A DNA stretch of 64,000 nucleotides, from the NCBI GenBank assembly GCA_018433765.1, contig JAHDQO010000019.1:50672-114671 (forward strand), written 5' to 3'. Origin of the DNA: Tissierellales bacterium (GTDB taxonomy: Bacteria; Bacillota; Clostridia; Tissierellales; Sedimentibacteraceae). The notes below the pieces were generated by a model. The model was not told the origin of the DNA. It saw nothing but the letters and a program-made list of their open reading frames with translations, and did not search any database. A program made the translations under genes and the position numbers. Below, piece by piece: positions 54,716-63,861 of this stretch (its first letter is position 1; the number at the start of each line of letters is the position of its first letter).

Positions 54716-57700
54716 TTAGCTGCTTGGTATAAGCACATTACTTACTTTTTCATTTTTAATCAATTTTTTTATTATTGTTTTTTCATATGTCATAGCACAA
54801 TTTTCAAAGCACTTTATTTTCCCTTGAAAACAATTGTTAATGTTACTTTTAATTAACTCTATAAAATCTTCATGATTTTTAAATTTCTGCGTTATTAGAA
54901 TTATTTCTGCTTCGATTCTACACATAACTCCTTTTTCATATATATTCTTTGTTTTGTTAATACAGTTAAATGCCTCATTGAAATGTTTATAACTTAATTT
55001 TTCATTTTTTTCTCTAGCATATATAAGTGACAGATATCCATGTGTTATAAATCTTCCCCATATAAACACAATTTTGTTATAATATTTCAACGATTTTACT
55101 AAAAGCTCTTTAGATTTATCAATTTTTTCATTTTCATAGTATGTCCTACCTATATTTGAAAGTACTATTGCCATACCTGTTATGAGTCTTTTTTCTTTAA
55201 ATATATTATATGATTTATCATAATATAACAGTGCTTCTTCAAACTTTTCTTGAAGTCTCCTGCTTTCTCCAATATATAAATAGGAGGCTGCAACATTAAG
55301 AATATACTTTTCTATATATTCAGGTTCTACAAAAATACCTATTGCCTCTTCTAAAAGTCTCTCTCCCTCGCAATAATTTCCATTTAATATCTTCATATAA
55401 CCGTTTAATCTCATTAATTTTGCTTTTAACCCTCTATCATCTATTAAATGTAATTTGTTTTCTGCATGTGAAATTGAATCTTGCATCATATTTAGATTAA
55501 ATGTATTTATACTTAAATGTATTAAATTAAAACATCCTTTTAAAATATAATTATGATTATATATTTTTTCAGAAGTTTTAATCATATTACGTGTAAGTTC
55601 TTCCCCCTCTTTTTCATTACCCATACCTATATGCATTCTTCCAATAATATGTAAATAGATTATTTTTAACTCCTCAAAATATTCATCATTTCCATTATTT
55701 TTTAATTCATTATACATTTTCTTTAATTTATTTATTTCTATGTTAATTTCATTTTTATCTAAATATACTGCAACTCCATCATTTATGTTATATTCTTCTA
55801 TATTAGGAAACATTTCATGGTTCATCATGACCAACCTTGTAAATCTTTTTAACCTATATTCAAAATGTTTTATTTTATTGTCGCATGCTTGATAATGATA
55901 AATAAGTTTTGGAAAATAAGTACTACGATTATTATTATCATTAAGAAGTAATTCATAATATTCAGCAAATCTACTATGTAATAATGACTTTTTAGATTCT
56001 GACATTGAATTATATAAATAAGTTTTTATTTTACTATGTGAAAAATATAATACAATCTCACCTTTTAAATTACTATCTTCATTTATTAATTTTCTGCTCA
56101 TTAATTCATCTAATATATCAATTATATCAATCTTAGACATTTTAGTAATATTCTCTAATGCTTCTAAATGAATGAATTCTACAAAAACAGAACATATTTC
56201 TAATAGTTTTCTACATTTTAATGGTATATTTACAATTCTACTCTTAATTACATCTCCAGCTCTTGAATTCAATATATTAAAATCTTTATTTTGTTGAATA
56301 TTATTAATATATTCCATGATGAATAAAGGATTTCCTTCACTCTCTTTATAGATAATATCTTGTGATTTTTTATCTATTTTTATAAAATGATTTATTAATT
56401 CTTTTGTCTCCTTTTCACTAAATCTTTTTAAATTAATAATATTAATTAATTTTCTATTCTTCAAATAGTATAAGAATTTATCAATCTTTTCTTTATTAAT
56501 ATTTCTACAAGACATTAATATAAAAATATTGCTTATTTTATTAGAAATTAAAGCTCTAAGTATTTCTAAACTTGTTTTATCAATCCAATGAATATCTTCA
56601 ACTACTAATATTATTTTTTTTATTTTATTAATAATTGAAAAAATATTTAATATAGATTTTTGTATGAGTTTATAATTTCTCTCCTCATCTATATAATTAT
56701 CCATATCATCTTTAGATACAAAAGAAGGAAATAAAGAATTTATATTCTTAGTTATAATACAAGGGATTTCAATGTTATAATTTTTAATTATTTCAGATAT
56801 CTGATCTAGTGGTGTTTTCCAAGACTCATAGCTATAATCTTCTTCAAATTGATAGCAATTCATTTTTAGAATAAAACAATTATCGACATTACTAATTAAA
56901 GTATTTATAAGATTAGTTTTTCCAATTCCTGCTTCTCCATATAAAAGGTAATTACTAAATTCATTATTTTGTAAAAACAAATTATAATTTTTATTTATTA
57001 GTTCTATTTCTTTTTCCCTTCCAAAGCAAATTTCGCTACTCTTTTTTTGATTTACAAATTTAATTTGTCTCTTAATTAAGATTTTTTCTACCATATCAAT
57101 TACTTCTTTAGATGGAGTTATTGATAATTCTTCGCTCAACTTCTTTTCTAATTTATTATAAACATCTATGCACTTTTTATAATTGCCTTCAATCTTATAT
57201 AAATCTATTAGTTTTATATAGCTTTTCTCATCAAATTGATCAACTTCTATTAGTTTTTGACAAATTAATATTTTTAAAGCATTATTAATATTGCTTTTTA
57301 GAAGGTTATTTAAAAATTCATTATATTTATTTATAAATTCACTTCTTTTCATATATAACCAGTTTTCAAATTCATATAAATTTCCAATATAAAAGCCCTC
57401 TAAAAGCTCTTGAGTGCTCATTTTTATTATTGATTTTAAATCTTTATCTTTATTAATATCTTTACTAATAAAATTGTCTATATCAATTTCAGTAATAATT
57501 TCTTTATTTATTTTGAGTATAGAACGTTTAGGAGATAATATTATATCATCCCCTAGTTTTTTTCGTAAATTATATACAGCATTCCTTAAATTTTTCTTTG
57601 CAGTTTGAGAATTAGTATCTGGCCAAAAATAATTACAAATTTTCTCTCTTTCCATTTGTTCTTCAATTAAAAGCATGTACAATATTCCTTCTGCTTTTTT

Positions 57701-57775
57701 ATATGGAAAGAAAACTACTTCACTATTTTTCTTGATTTCAGGATACCCAATTAACTTAATTCTTAAATCAAACAT
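54716..57775 (-). CDS. Large SARP/AfsR-like regulator (winged helix, BTAD, P-loop ATPase, TPR)
   Basis: 1019 residues. Residues 1-100 are an OmpR-type winged helix (KNLRNAVYNLRKKLGDDII). About 105-235 is a bacterial transcriptional activation domain of TPR-like helices. The ATPase has Walker A GEAGIGKT at 280-287 and Walker B IILVVEDIHWID further on. The C-terminal 400 residues are TPR-like repeats (LYIGESRRLQEKFEEALLYY). This is the layout of AfsR/SARP-LAL-type signal-integrating activators. It lies just before the BCCT-lyase pair and is the best candidate for its activator. The inducer is unknown. Confidence 0.8.
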   Translation of the reverse strand: MFDLRIKLIGYPEIKKNSEVVFFPYKKAEGILYMLLIEEQMEREKICNYFWPDTNSQTAKKNLRNAVYNLRKKLGDDIILSPKRSILKINKEIITEIDIDNFISKDINKDKDLKSIIKMSTQELLEGFYIGNLYEFENWLYMKRSEFINKYNEFLNNLLKSNINNALKILICQKLIEVDQFDEKSYIKLIDLYKIEGNYKKCIDVYNKLEKKLSEELSITPSKEVIDMVEKILIKRQIKFVNQKKSSEICFGREKEIELINKNYNLFLQNNEFSNYLLYGEAGIGKTNLINTLISNVDNCFILKMNCYQFEEDYSYESWKTPLDQISEIIKNYNIEIPCIITKNINSLFPSFVSKDDMDNYIDEERNYKLIQKSILNIFSIINKIKKIILVVEDIHWIDKTSLEILRALISNKISNIFILMSCRNINKEKIDKFLYYLKNRKLINIINLKRFSEKETKELINHFIKIDKKSQDIIYKESEGNPLFIMEYINNIQQNKDFNILNSRAGDVIKSRIVNIPLKCRKLLEICSVFVEFIHLEALENITKMSKIDIIDILDELMSRKLINEDSNLKGEIVLYFSHSKIKTYLYNSMSESKKSLLHSRFAEYYELLLNDNNNRSTYFPKLIYHYQACDNKIKHFEYRLKRFTRLVMMNHEMFPNIEEYNINDGVAVYLDKNEINIEINKLKKMYNELKNNGNDEYFEELKIIYLHIIGRMHIGMGNEKEGEELTRNMIKTSEKIYNHNYILKGCFNLIHLSINTFNLNMMQDSISHAENKLHLIDDRGLKAKLMRLNGYMKILNGNYCEGERLLEEAIGIFVEPEYIEKYILNVAASYLYIGESRRLQEKFEEALLYYDKSYNIFKEKRLITGMAIVLSNIGRTYYENEKIDKSKELLVKSLKYYNKIVFIWGRFITHGYLSLIYAREKNEKLSYKHFNEAFNCINKTKNIYEKGVMCRIEAEIILITQKFKNHEDFIELIKSNINNCFQGKIKCFENCAMTYEKTIIKKLIKNEKVSNVLIPSS

Positions 57776-57814
57776 GATTTCACCATTTCTCTTTTAGATA
57801 ATGATATTTAATTA

Positions 57815-58252
57815 TTATATTGATTGTATACCTAATCCTATAGCTTCATGCTCGAATCCCCTTCTTGGGGATCCTATTTGACCATATAATACTACTGCCA
57901 GCCATTCGCCTGATGATTTATCGCCTGCAATGAGATTACCTCTTACAATCGTAAATACTAGACCTGCTGACCTAAGCACTTCTCCTAATACTACTTGTCC
58001 TCGGCAGTATCCACTAAACGCTTCCATTATAGCATGATAGAGCGCATGTTCTTCATGGTAATTTTCTCTAACTATATCTTCCCTAAGTGCAGAAGTCTCT
58101 ATTGCTGCTACTATTTTTTTAGCATCCATAGCTCCAGCTTGACCTTTATACAACATATATCCTTGTTTCTCATATTTTTCTATAAATTCTTCTTTCTCAT
58201 CATTAATAGCAAAAAGTAGTGATATTTTACCTATACCTATATTATTTTCCAT
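57815..58252 (-). CDS. hutP: HutP antiterminator
   Basis: 145 residues from the ATG at 58252, which follows TAAGGTG; a longer frame upstream runs through a dispersed repeat. It matches Bacillus HutP in GKISLLFAINDE, GAMDAKKIVAAIETSA, EEHALYHAIMEAFSG, RGQVVLGEVLRSAGL and GFEHEAIGLGIQSI. The His residues of the EEHALYHA helix and the Glu-His near the C-terminus fit the metal and histidine sites. With L-histidine and Mg2+, HutP binds NAG triplets and prevents termination. Its likely target is the hutH leader at 51231-51310. Confidence 0.93.
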   Translation of the reverse strand: MENNIGIGKISLLFAINDEKEEFIEKYEKQGYMLYKGQAGAMDAKKIVAAIETSALREDIVRENYHEEHALYHAIMEAFSGYCRGQVVLGEVLRSAGLVFTIVRGNLIAGDKSSGEWLAVVLYGQIGSPRRGFEHEAIGLGIQSI

Positions 58253-58278
58253 ATTTAACACCTTACTTCTATTTTTTA

Positions 58279-58297
58279 TAATTGATAGTTGATAATT
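58279..58297. repeat. Copy of the TTGATAGTTGATAATTA repeat
   Basis: TAATTGATAGTTGATAATT lies in the hutP leader region. It belongs to the family at 33791, 38844, 39863 and 60474. Confidence 0.6.
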
Positions 58298-58347
58298 AGT
58301 TGGAAATTTGATACAATTCACAAATTTTTATTTTTACTATTTATTAA

Positions 58348-58379
58348 AAATAAAAGACTCATTTTGATTTGAGTCTTTC
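58348..58379 (-). terminator. Terminator after the cyclodeaminase gene
   Basis: AAAAGACTCA / TGAGTCTTT with an 8-nt loop, followed by a T-rich run on the minus strand, 12 bp past the cyclodeaminase stop. It separates hutP transcription from the genes upstream. Confidence 0.8.
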
Positions 58380-58390
58380 ATATTATATCA

Positions 58391-59005
58391 TTAAAATGGT
58401 GATTTATTTAATATTTTTTGTTCATATTCTATGGCTTTCTGCTCTGCCTTTTTAACTTTTTCTGTCATTTCTTTTACATATTCTTCATCTTTTATAGAAG
58501 AAAGGTTTATTTTTACATTTAACAACGCTGATAAAACAGCAGTTCTTGCCATCATAGCTGAAACCAAACCATCTGTAACAGCATTTGAATTTCCTTTTTC
58601 AACTACTACTTCTGCTAAAGGCAAAATGCTTAATGCTTCTTCCGCTATTTCATAAGGTACTTCTGCTGCTAATTTTAATCCTGATTGGATAGCATTTTTT
58701 CTTTTTGACTTTTCTTCATCTGTTTCTTTTGGAAGTTTAAATGTTGCCATTACTTTATTAAATGCTTGACAATCTCTTTCTATATCATTTAGAAGTTTTT
58801 CTCTTATTTTTTTTGCTTTCTGCTGAATTTCTTTCATTTCTTCTTCAACTTCTGCATATTTCTTTTTCCCTACAGTTAAGTTTGCAACCATCTCAGCTAA
58901 AGCAGCACTTAGTGAACCGCTTACTGCTGCTATGCTTCCACCACCTGGCACAGGCGCATTTGAAGCAGTTTCTTGTACAAATTCTGTTAGTTTTAAGTTC
59001 TTCAT
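58391..59005 (-). CDS. Formiminotetrahydrofolate cyclodeaminase
   Basis: 204 residues, the stand-alone cyclodeaminase size. Family features are FVQETASNAPVPGGGSIAAV at the N-terminus, a four-helix-bundle pattern, and KGNSNAVTDGLVSAMMARTA. It closes 5-formimino-THF to 5,10-methenyl-THF with release of ammonia, after the transferase encoded two genes upstream. In animals both activities are fused; separate genes are normal in Clostridia, where the gene is often called fchA. Confidence 0.92.
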   Translation of the reverse strand: MKNLKLTEFVQETASNAPVPGGGSIAAVSGSLSAALAEMVANLTVGKKKYAEVEEEMKEIQQKAKKIREKLLNDIERDCQAFNKVMATFKLPKETDEEKSKRKNAIQSGLKLAAEVPYEIAEEALSILPLAEVVVEKGNSNAVTDGLVSAMMARTAVLSALLNVKINLSSIKDEEYVKEMTEKVKKAEQKAIEYEQKILNKSPF

Positions 59006-59208
59006 AGTAATACATCCTTTCGTTATATAACCACAAAATTACACAGAATAACATTGAATTATAATTTAATGCGGTCTTAATTTTGAATTTATAGGTTTTC
59101 TACAATTAATGAAACTATCATATTTCTAGTTAATAGTTACTCATTTTATTGTTTTTTTGCTTTACGTAAGTAAAGCTTACATAATTTTTCACTTTTAACT
59201 TTTATCTA

Positions 59209-60450
59209 TTATATTATTATTTTTCCGTCTTTTATAACTGTCTCTACAATATTCACTCCTGCATGATATGGTAAAAAGTTAATAGATGGATACTCAAGAA
59301 TTATTATATCAGCTTTTTTTCCTTTTTCAATGCTGCCAATAGTATCAACTCTATTTACTGCTGCTGCTGCATTTATTGTAAGAGCTGTTATTATTTCTTC
59401 TATATTCATTCGCATGTATAAAGCTGCTAGAGAAATAATAAGAGGTATAGAATTTGTAAAGCAACTTCCCGGATTTAAATCAGTTGCAAGTGCAACAGCA
59501 CAACCTTTATCTATCATATATCTTCCTCTAGCATACTCTTCTTTTAGACAAAATGCAGTAGCAGGTAACAATGTTGAAATAACACCGCTTTCAGCCATAG
59601 CTTTTATCCCCTTATCAGAAGCTTGAAGTAAATGATCCGCTGATACAGCACCCAACTCTGCCGCTAACTCAGCACCACCTAATTGTACTATTTCATCAGC
59701 ATGAATTTTTGACTTCAATCCATATTCTGCTGCCTTTTTTAAGAATTTTCTTGACTGCCCTATTGAAAATACATTTTTTTCACAGAATATATCAGCAAAT
59801 TCAGCTAGATTTTTTTCTGCTACAACCGGAAGAACCTTTTCTATTTGAAAATCTATAAATTCATCTTCTCTTCCTTTATATTCTTTTGGAACTGCGTGAG
59901 GGCCAAGAAAAGTAGGTGCTATATCCACTGGATGTGTTTTTTGCAAACTAGCCATTGCTTCAAGCTGTTTGATTTCTGTATCTAAATCAAGTCCATATCC
60001 ACTTTTTCCTTCGACAGTAGTTACACCAAAACCAATCATCGAATCAAGACGTTTTTTACCGTTTGATATCAACTCTTCCAAGGAAGCTTCTTTTGTTGAT
60101 TTTACTGTGCTTACTATACCGCCACCTCTATTCATGATATCCATGTAGCTATCTCCTCTGAGTCTCCATGAAAATTCGTCTGCTCTATATCCTCCAAAAA
60201 TAAAATGAGTATGAGAATCAATAAAGCCCGGTAATACAGCTTTATTTGATGCATCAAGAATTTTAAAATCATTCTCTTTATATCTTTGTAATATATCTTC
60301 TGTTGTTCCTACATCAGTTATTCTTCCATCCTCTATTACTACTGCACCATTTTTAACAATACCTATATCCGACATTTCTTTTCCATGTTTAGGACTTTTC
60401 CCTTTACATGTTACAAGTTCAGATGCATTTTTTATAATCATTTTACTCAT
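59209..60450 (-). CDS. hutI: Imidazolonepropionase
   Basis: 413 residues from the ATG at 60450 (TTGGAGGTGAG upstream). It is an amidohydrolase with the metal site HxH in PGFIDSHTHFIFGG, GVTTVEGKSGYGLD, His in SKIHADEIVQLGG, and Asp in VALATDLNPGS. It opens 4-imidazolone-5-propanoate to N-formiminoglutamate, the third step. It lies between ftcD and the cyclodeaminase with gaps of 200-300 bp containing repeats. Confidence 0.95.
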   Translation of the reverse strand: MSKMIIKNASELVTCKGKSPKHGKEMSDIGIVKNGAVVIEDGRITDVGTTEDILQRYKENDFKILDASNKAVLPGFIDSHTHFIFGGYRADEFSWRLRGDSYMDIMNRGGGIVSTVKSTKEASLEELISNGKKRLDSMIGFGVTTVEGKSGYGLDLDTEIKQLEAMASLQKTHPVDIAPTFLGPHAVPKEYKGREDEFIDFQIEKVLPVVAEKNLAEFADIFCEKNVFSIGQSRKFLKKAAEYGLKSKIHADEIVQLGGAELAAELGAVSADHLLQASDKGIKAMAESGVISTLLPATAFCLKEEYARGRYMIDKGCAVALATDLNPGSCFTNSIPLIISLAALYMRMNIEEIITALTINAAAAVNRVDTIGSIEKGKKADIIILEYPSINFLPYHAGVNIVETVIKDGKIII

Positions 60451-60473
60451 TAACTCACCTCCAATTTTATACA

Positions 60474-60650
60474 ATTAATAATTGATAGTTGATAATTTTG
60501 GGTTGATTTACTCATTACTTCGTAAATCTTATCATTTATATACAAAATAATACAGCACTAAATCTACAAACTATTATGTCTCTTTAATATTAGATTCTTC
60601 GACAATCTCAAGATGACTAGTGTACATCATTCTGTATAGTCGAAGAATCT
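60474..60650. repeat. Repeat cluster with a 59-bp palindromic element before hutI
   Basis: A TTGATAGTTGATAATT copy (60474-60497) is followed by an element with perfect 12-bp terminal inverted repeats, AGATTCTTCGAC (60592-60603) and GTCGAAGAATCT (60639-60650). Its inside (CTCAAGATGAC, ATCATTCTGTA) is shared with the segment at 2698-2745. No gene is seen in the 299 bp between ftcD and the hutI start. Confidence 0.7.
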
Positions 60651-60749
60651 ATTTTGATTTTAATAAGATTTACTATTTTACGTTAGTAAAACTTCCATAG
60701 TTTTTCACTTTTATCTTTTAACTTTTATCTTAGGAAATCTTTTATCTTT

Positions 60750-61640
60750 TTATAGTCTTGTTTCTAATACTTGGTCAATTGAAAAATCTTCTAGACCAAG
60801 ATAATATTCTGCTGTATCTACAAGTGCTTGCATAGGAACTAATCCAATTATTTCACTTCCTATTACATTAACTCCATATCTTTTACATTCCATTTTAACT
60901 GTTTCAAAAGCTCTGTAAACAGCTGTTTTTGTATAATCTGTAAGGTTCATAGAAACTTGAACTATTCCCCTATCTTCTAATTCTATTCCTATTGCTTTGC
61001 AATATCTGAATCCACCACTTATATGTCTTATTTGTCTAGCTATTTTGTTAGCTATTTCTAGATTGTTTGTATCAAGGTTTATATTATAAGCTACTAAAGG
61101 CATTCTAGCTCCTATTGCAGTAACACCTGCTGTAGGATGAATAGTTTTTGGACCAAAATCAGGCTTCCACATTTCATCTTGCATTTTTTCTGCCATTCCT
61201 TCAAATTGTCCTTTTCTTATTTTAGCAAGATTTTCTCTATGTGGTGCTGTTGCTGATTTTTCATATAAGAAAAATGGAAGGTCAAATTTATCTGATGCTT
61301 CTTTAGCAACAGTTTTAGCTAATTCATCAGCTTCTTCTACTGTTACATTTTTTATAGGAATAAAAGGTATAACATCAACTGCTCCCATTCTTGGATGCTG
61401 TCCCTCGTGCTTTGTTAAATCAATAAGTTCTACTGCTTTTCCTATAGCTTCTATAACAGCTTCTTTTAATGGTTCAGGTTCTCCTACTACTGTAACAACA
61501 CATCTGTTGTGATTCTCATCATTGCTGTAATCAAGTAATTTGACTTCTTTCTTACCTCTAAATGCTTCAACAATTTTTTCAATTTTATTTAAGTCTCTGC
61601 CTTCACTAAAATTAGGCACACATTCTACTATTTTATTCAT
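60750..61640 (-). CDS. ftcD: Glutamate formimidoyltransferase
   Basis: 296 residues, the transferase-only form. It starts NKIVECVPNFSEGRDLNKIE and has YSNDENHNRCVVTVVGEP, HEGQHPRMGAVDVIPFIP, GGFRYCKAIGIELEDR and VSMNLTDYTKT. It transfers the formimino group of N-formiminoglutamate to tetrahydrofolate and releases glutamate. It follows hutU by 65 bp and is probably cotranscribed with it. Confidence 0.94.
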   Translation of the reverse strand: MNKIVECVPNFSEGRDLNKIEKIVEAFRGKKEVKLLDYSNDENHNRCVVTVVGEPEPLKEAVIEAIGKAVELIDLTKHEGQHPRMGAVDVIPFIPIKNVTVEEADELAKTVAKEASDKFDLPFFLYEKSATAPHRENLAKIRKGQFEGMAEKMQDEMWKPDFGPKTIHPTAGVTAIGARMPLVAYNINLDTNNLEIANKIARQIRHISGGFRYCKAIGIELEDRGIVQVSMNLTDYTKTAVYRAFETVKMECKRYGVNVIGSEIIGLVPMQALVDTAEYYLGLEDFSIDQVLETRL

Positions 61641-61705
61641 GAAAATTCTCCTTTATTTTTCTGTCTATTTTATTATCATAAAAGTTATAATTTTGCATTT
61701 TTAAT

Positions 61706-63730
61706 TTATTTCAATTTATTCTTGTATATTTTTTCTATTAAATCATCATCTGCTACATAAGCTATTGTTATATGATCTTCACCTTTGTTTTGTTTGTTGT
61801 ATTCAACAGCAGTTTCTATTGAGTTTTCACATCTTGCCCAATTCCTTCTTGATACTCCTACCATTGTATCCCAAGGTATAGATTTTTTAAGTATTTCATC
61901 TACTTTTTTACTTCCATCAAGAACCATACCAAAACCACCATTAATTGATTTACTAATTCCAACTCCTCCACCATTGTGAAGTGCTACTAAGCTCATTCCT
62001 CTAGCTGCATTACCTGCAAAACAGTGAACTGCCATATCTGCAGTAATATTACTTCCATCTTTTATATTAGAAGTTTCTCTGTATGGTGAATCTGTTCCAC
62101 CTGTATCATGATGATCTCTTCCTAACATAACAGGTCCAATTTCACCGTTTCTAACCATTTCATTAAATTTAAGTGCAATATCTCTTCTGCCTAAAGCATC
62201 TTGATATAAAATTCTTGCTTGAGTACCTACTACTAATTGATTTTTTTCTGCATCTCTAATCCATACATAATTATCTCTATCTTGTCCTCTCCTATTAGGA
62301 TCTATAACTTCCATAGCTGCATGGTCAGTCTTAACTAAATCGTCATGTTTTCCGCTTAAACATACCCATCTAAATGGTCCATATCCATAATCAAATAACA
62401 TAGGTCCCATAATGTCTTCAACATATGATGGGAATATAAAACCTTCACTTGTATCTACGCCATTCTTTGATATTTCTTTTGCACCAGCATCAAAAACTGC
62501 TCTCATAAATGCGTTACCATAATCAAAGAAATATGTTCCTCTATTTACTAATTCTTTAACAAGTTTAAAATGTTTAATTAATGATTCATCAACTAGTTTT
62601 CTAAACTTTTCTTTGTCTTTGACTAGCATTTCTGTTCTCTCTTCAAAAGTTAGACCTTGAGGACAATATCCTCCATCATATGGAACATGACATGATGTTT
62701 GATCTGATAATAACTCTACACTAACATTATTATCTACTGCATACTGTAATAAGTCAACAATATTTCCATGGTATGCTATAGACATAGGTTCTTTTTTTTC
62801 TATATATTCATTTGCTATCTTAAACGCTTCTTCTATATTATCTGTCATTTTTGAAACCCAGCCTTGTTCATGTCTGTCAACTATTCTAGAATAATCTACT
62901 TCAGCTATTATACCAACTCCACGTGAAATTTCTACTGCCTTTGCTTGTGCTCCACTCATACCGCCCAAGCCAGATGTTACAAATAAATGTCCGCTTAAAT
63001 CACCGTCTGAAGGTATACCTAATTTCATTCTTCCTGCGTTTAATAGTGTATTAAATGTTCCATGTACTATTCCTTGAGGTCCTATATACATCCATCCACC
63101 AGCTGTCATTTGTCCATAACTTGATACTCCCATAGCTGTAGCTTTTGCCCAATCTTCTGGATTATCAAACATTCCAATCATTAAACCATTTGTTAATATT
63201 ACTCTAGGACTTGTTTTATGTGATTTGAATAATCCTAATGGATGTCCTGACATAACTACTAATGTTTGATCATCAGTAAGTTCTTCAAGATATTTTTTAA
63301 TAAGTCTGTACTGCATCCAGTTTTGGCAAACTTGACCTGTTTCTCCATATGTAACTAATTCATAAGGATATAAAGCAATATCAAAATCAAGGTTATTGTC
63401 AATCATTACTTGAAAAGCTTTTCCCTCAACACATTTCCCTTTGTATTCGTCAATAGGTCTGCCATAAATTTTACCTTCTGGTCTAAATCTATATCCATAA
63501 ATTCTGCCCATTGTCAAAAGTTCATCTAAAAATTCTGGCGCTAATTCTTCATGAAATTTTTCGGGTATATAACGAAGTGCATTTTTAAGTGCTAATTTAA
63601 TTTCTCTTTCATTTAACGTAAGTTCTCTTTTCGGAGCTCTTCTATATCCTTCTTCAAACTTAGGATATGCTGGTAATTCATCGTCAAGCTTAATTGTCAT
63701 TGCATTAGAAATATCAATATTATTTATCAT
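61706..63730 (-). CDS. hutU: Urocanate hydratase
   Basis: 674 residues, the longer bacterial type. NAD-binding and family blocks include YGETGQVCQNWMQYRLI, MSGHPLGLFKSH, GWMYIGPQGIVHGTF, SGLGGMSGAQAKAVEIS and GRDHHDTGGTDSPYRET. It hydrates urocanate to 4-imidazolone-5-propanoate with tightly bound NAD as electrophile. It starts with GTAGGAGGT upstream. It is the promoter-proximal gene of the pathway and would also accept urocanate made by a hercynine lyase. Confidence 0.95.
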   Translation of the reverse strand: MINNIDISNAMTIKLDDELPAYPKFEEGYRRAPKRELTLNEREIKLALKNALRYIPEKFHEELAPEFLDELLTMGRIYGYRFRPEGKIYGRPIDEYKGKCVEGKAFQVMIDNNLDFDIALYPYELVTYGETGQVCQNWMQYRLIKKYLEELTDDQTLVVMSGHPLGLFKSHKTSPRVILTNGLMIGMFDNPEDWAKATAMGVSSYGQMTAGGWMYIGPQGIVHGTFNTLLNAGRMKLGIPSDGDLSGHLFVTSGLGGMSGAQAKAVEISRGVGIIAEVDYSRIVDRHEQGWVSKMTDNIEEAFKIANEYIEKKEPMSIAYHGNIVDLLQYAVDNNVSVELLSDQTSCHVPYDGGYCPQGLTFEERTEMLVKDKEKFRKLVDESLIKHFKLVKELVNRGTYFFDYGNAFMRAVFDAGAKEISKNGVDTSEGFIFPSYVEDIMGPMLFDYGYGPFRWVCLSGKHDDLVKTDHAAMEVIDPNRRGQDRDNYVWIRDAEKNQLVVGTQARILYQDALGRRDIALKFNEMVRNGEIGPVMLGRDHHDTGGTDSPYRETSNIKDGSNITADMAVHCFAGNAARGMSLVALHNGGGVGISKSINGGFGMVLDGSKKVDEILKKSIPWDTMVGVSRRNWARCENSIETAVEYNKQNKGEDHITIAYVADDDLIEKIYKNKLK

Positions 63731-63792
63731 TCCAAGTACCTCCTACTATAATATTAGTTTTATTGTATTTTATTCACGTCGAAAAAACGTCT

Positions 63793-63821
63793 ATTTTATT
63801 AATAGAGAGTAGATATCTCAA
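63793..63821 (-). promoter_or_regulatory. Candidate promoter of hutU
   Basis: TTGAGA (63821-63816), 17 bp, then TAAAAT (63798-63793) on the minus strand. The leader of about 55 nt has no terminator and no triple NAG, so HutP control is not expected here. Confidence 0.55.
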
Positions 63822-63833
63822 TATAATAAGTTA

Positions 63834-63861
63834 CAAAAAAGCTATCTTAGTCAGATAGCTC
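63834..63861 (-). terminator. Terminator upstream of the hut locus
   Basis: AGCTATCT / AGATAGCT with a 5-nt loop, followed by TTTTTTG on the minus strand. It would end transcription arriving from beyond the window edge. Confidence 0.7.

Noticed and set aside
58235..58262. Second HutP site before hutP (TAG-AAGT-AAG)
   Set aside because: Only two correctly spaced NAG triplets are present and no terminator follows before the hutP start.
63731..63830. HutP attenuator before hutU
   Set aside because: Single TAG triplets exist, but there is no 4-nt-spaced trio and no terminator between the promoter and the gene.
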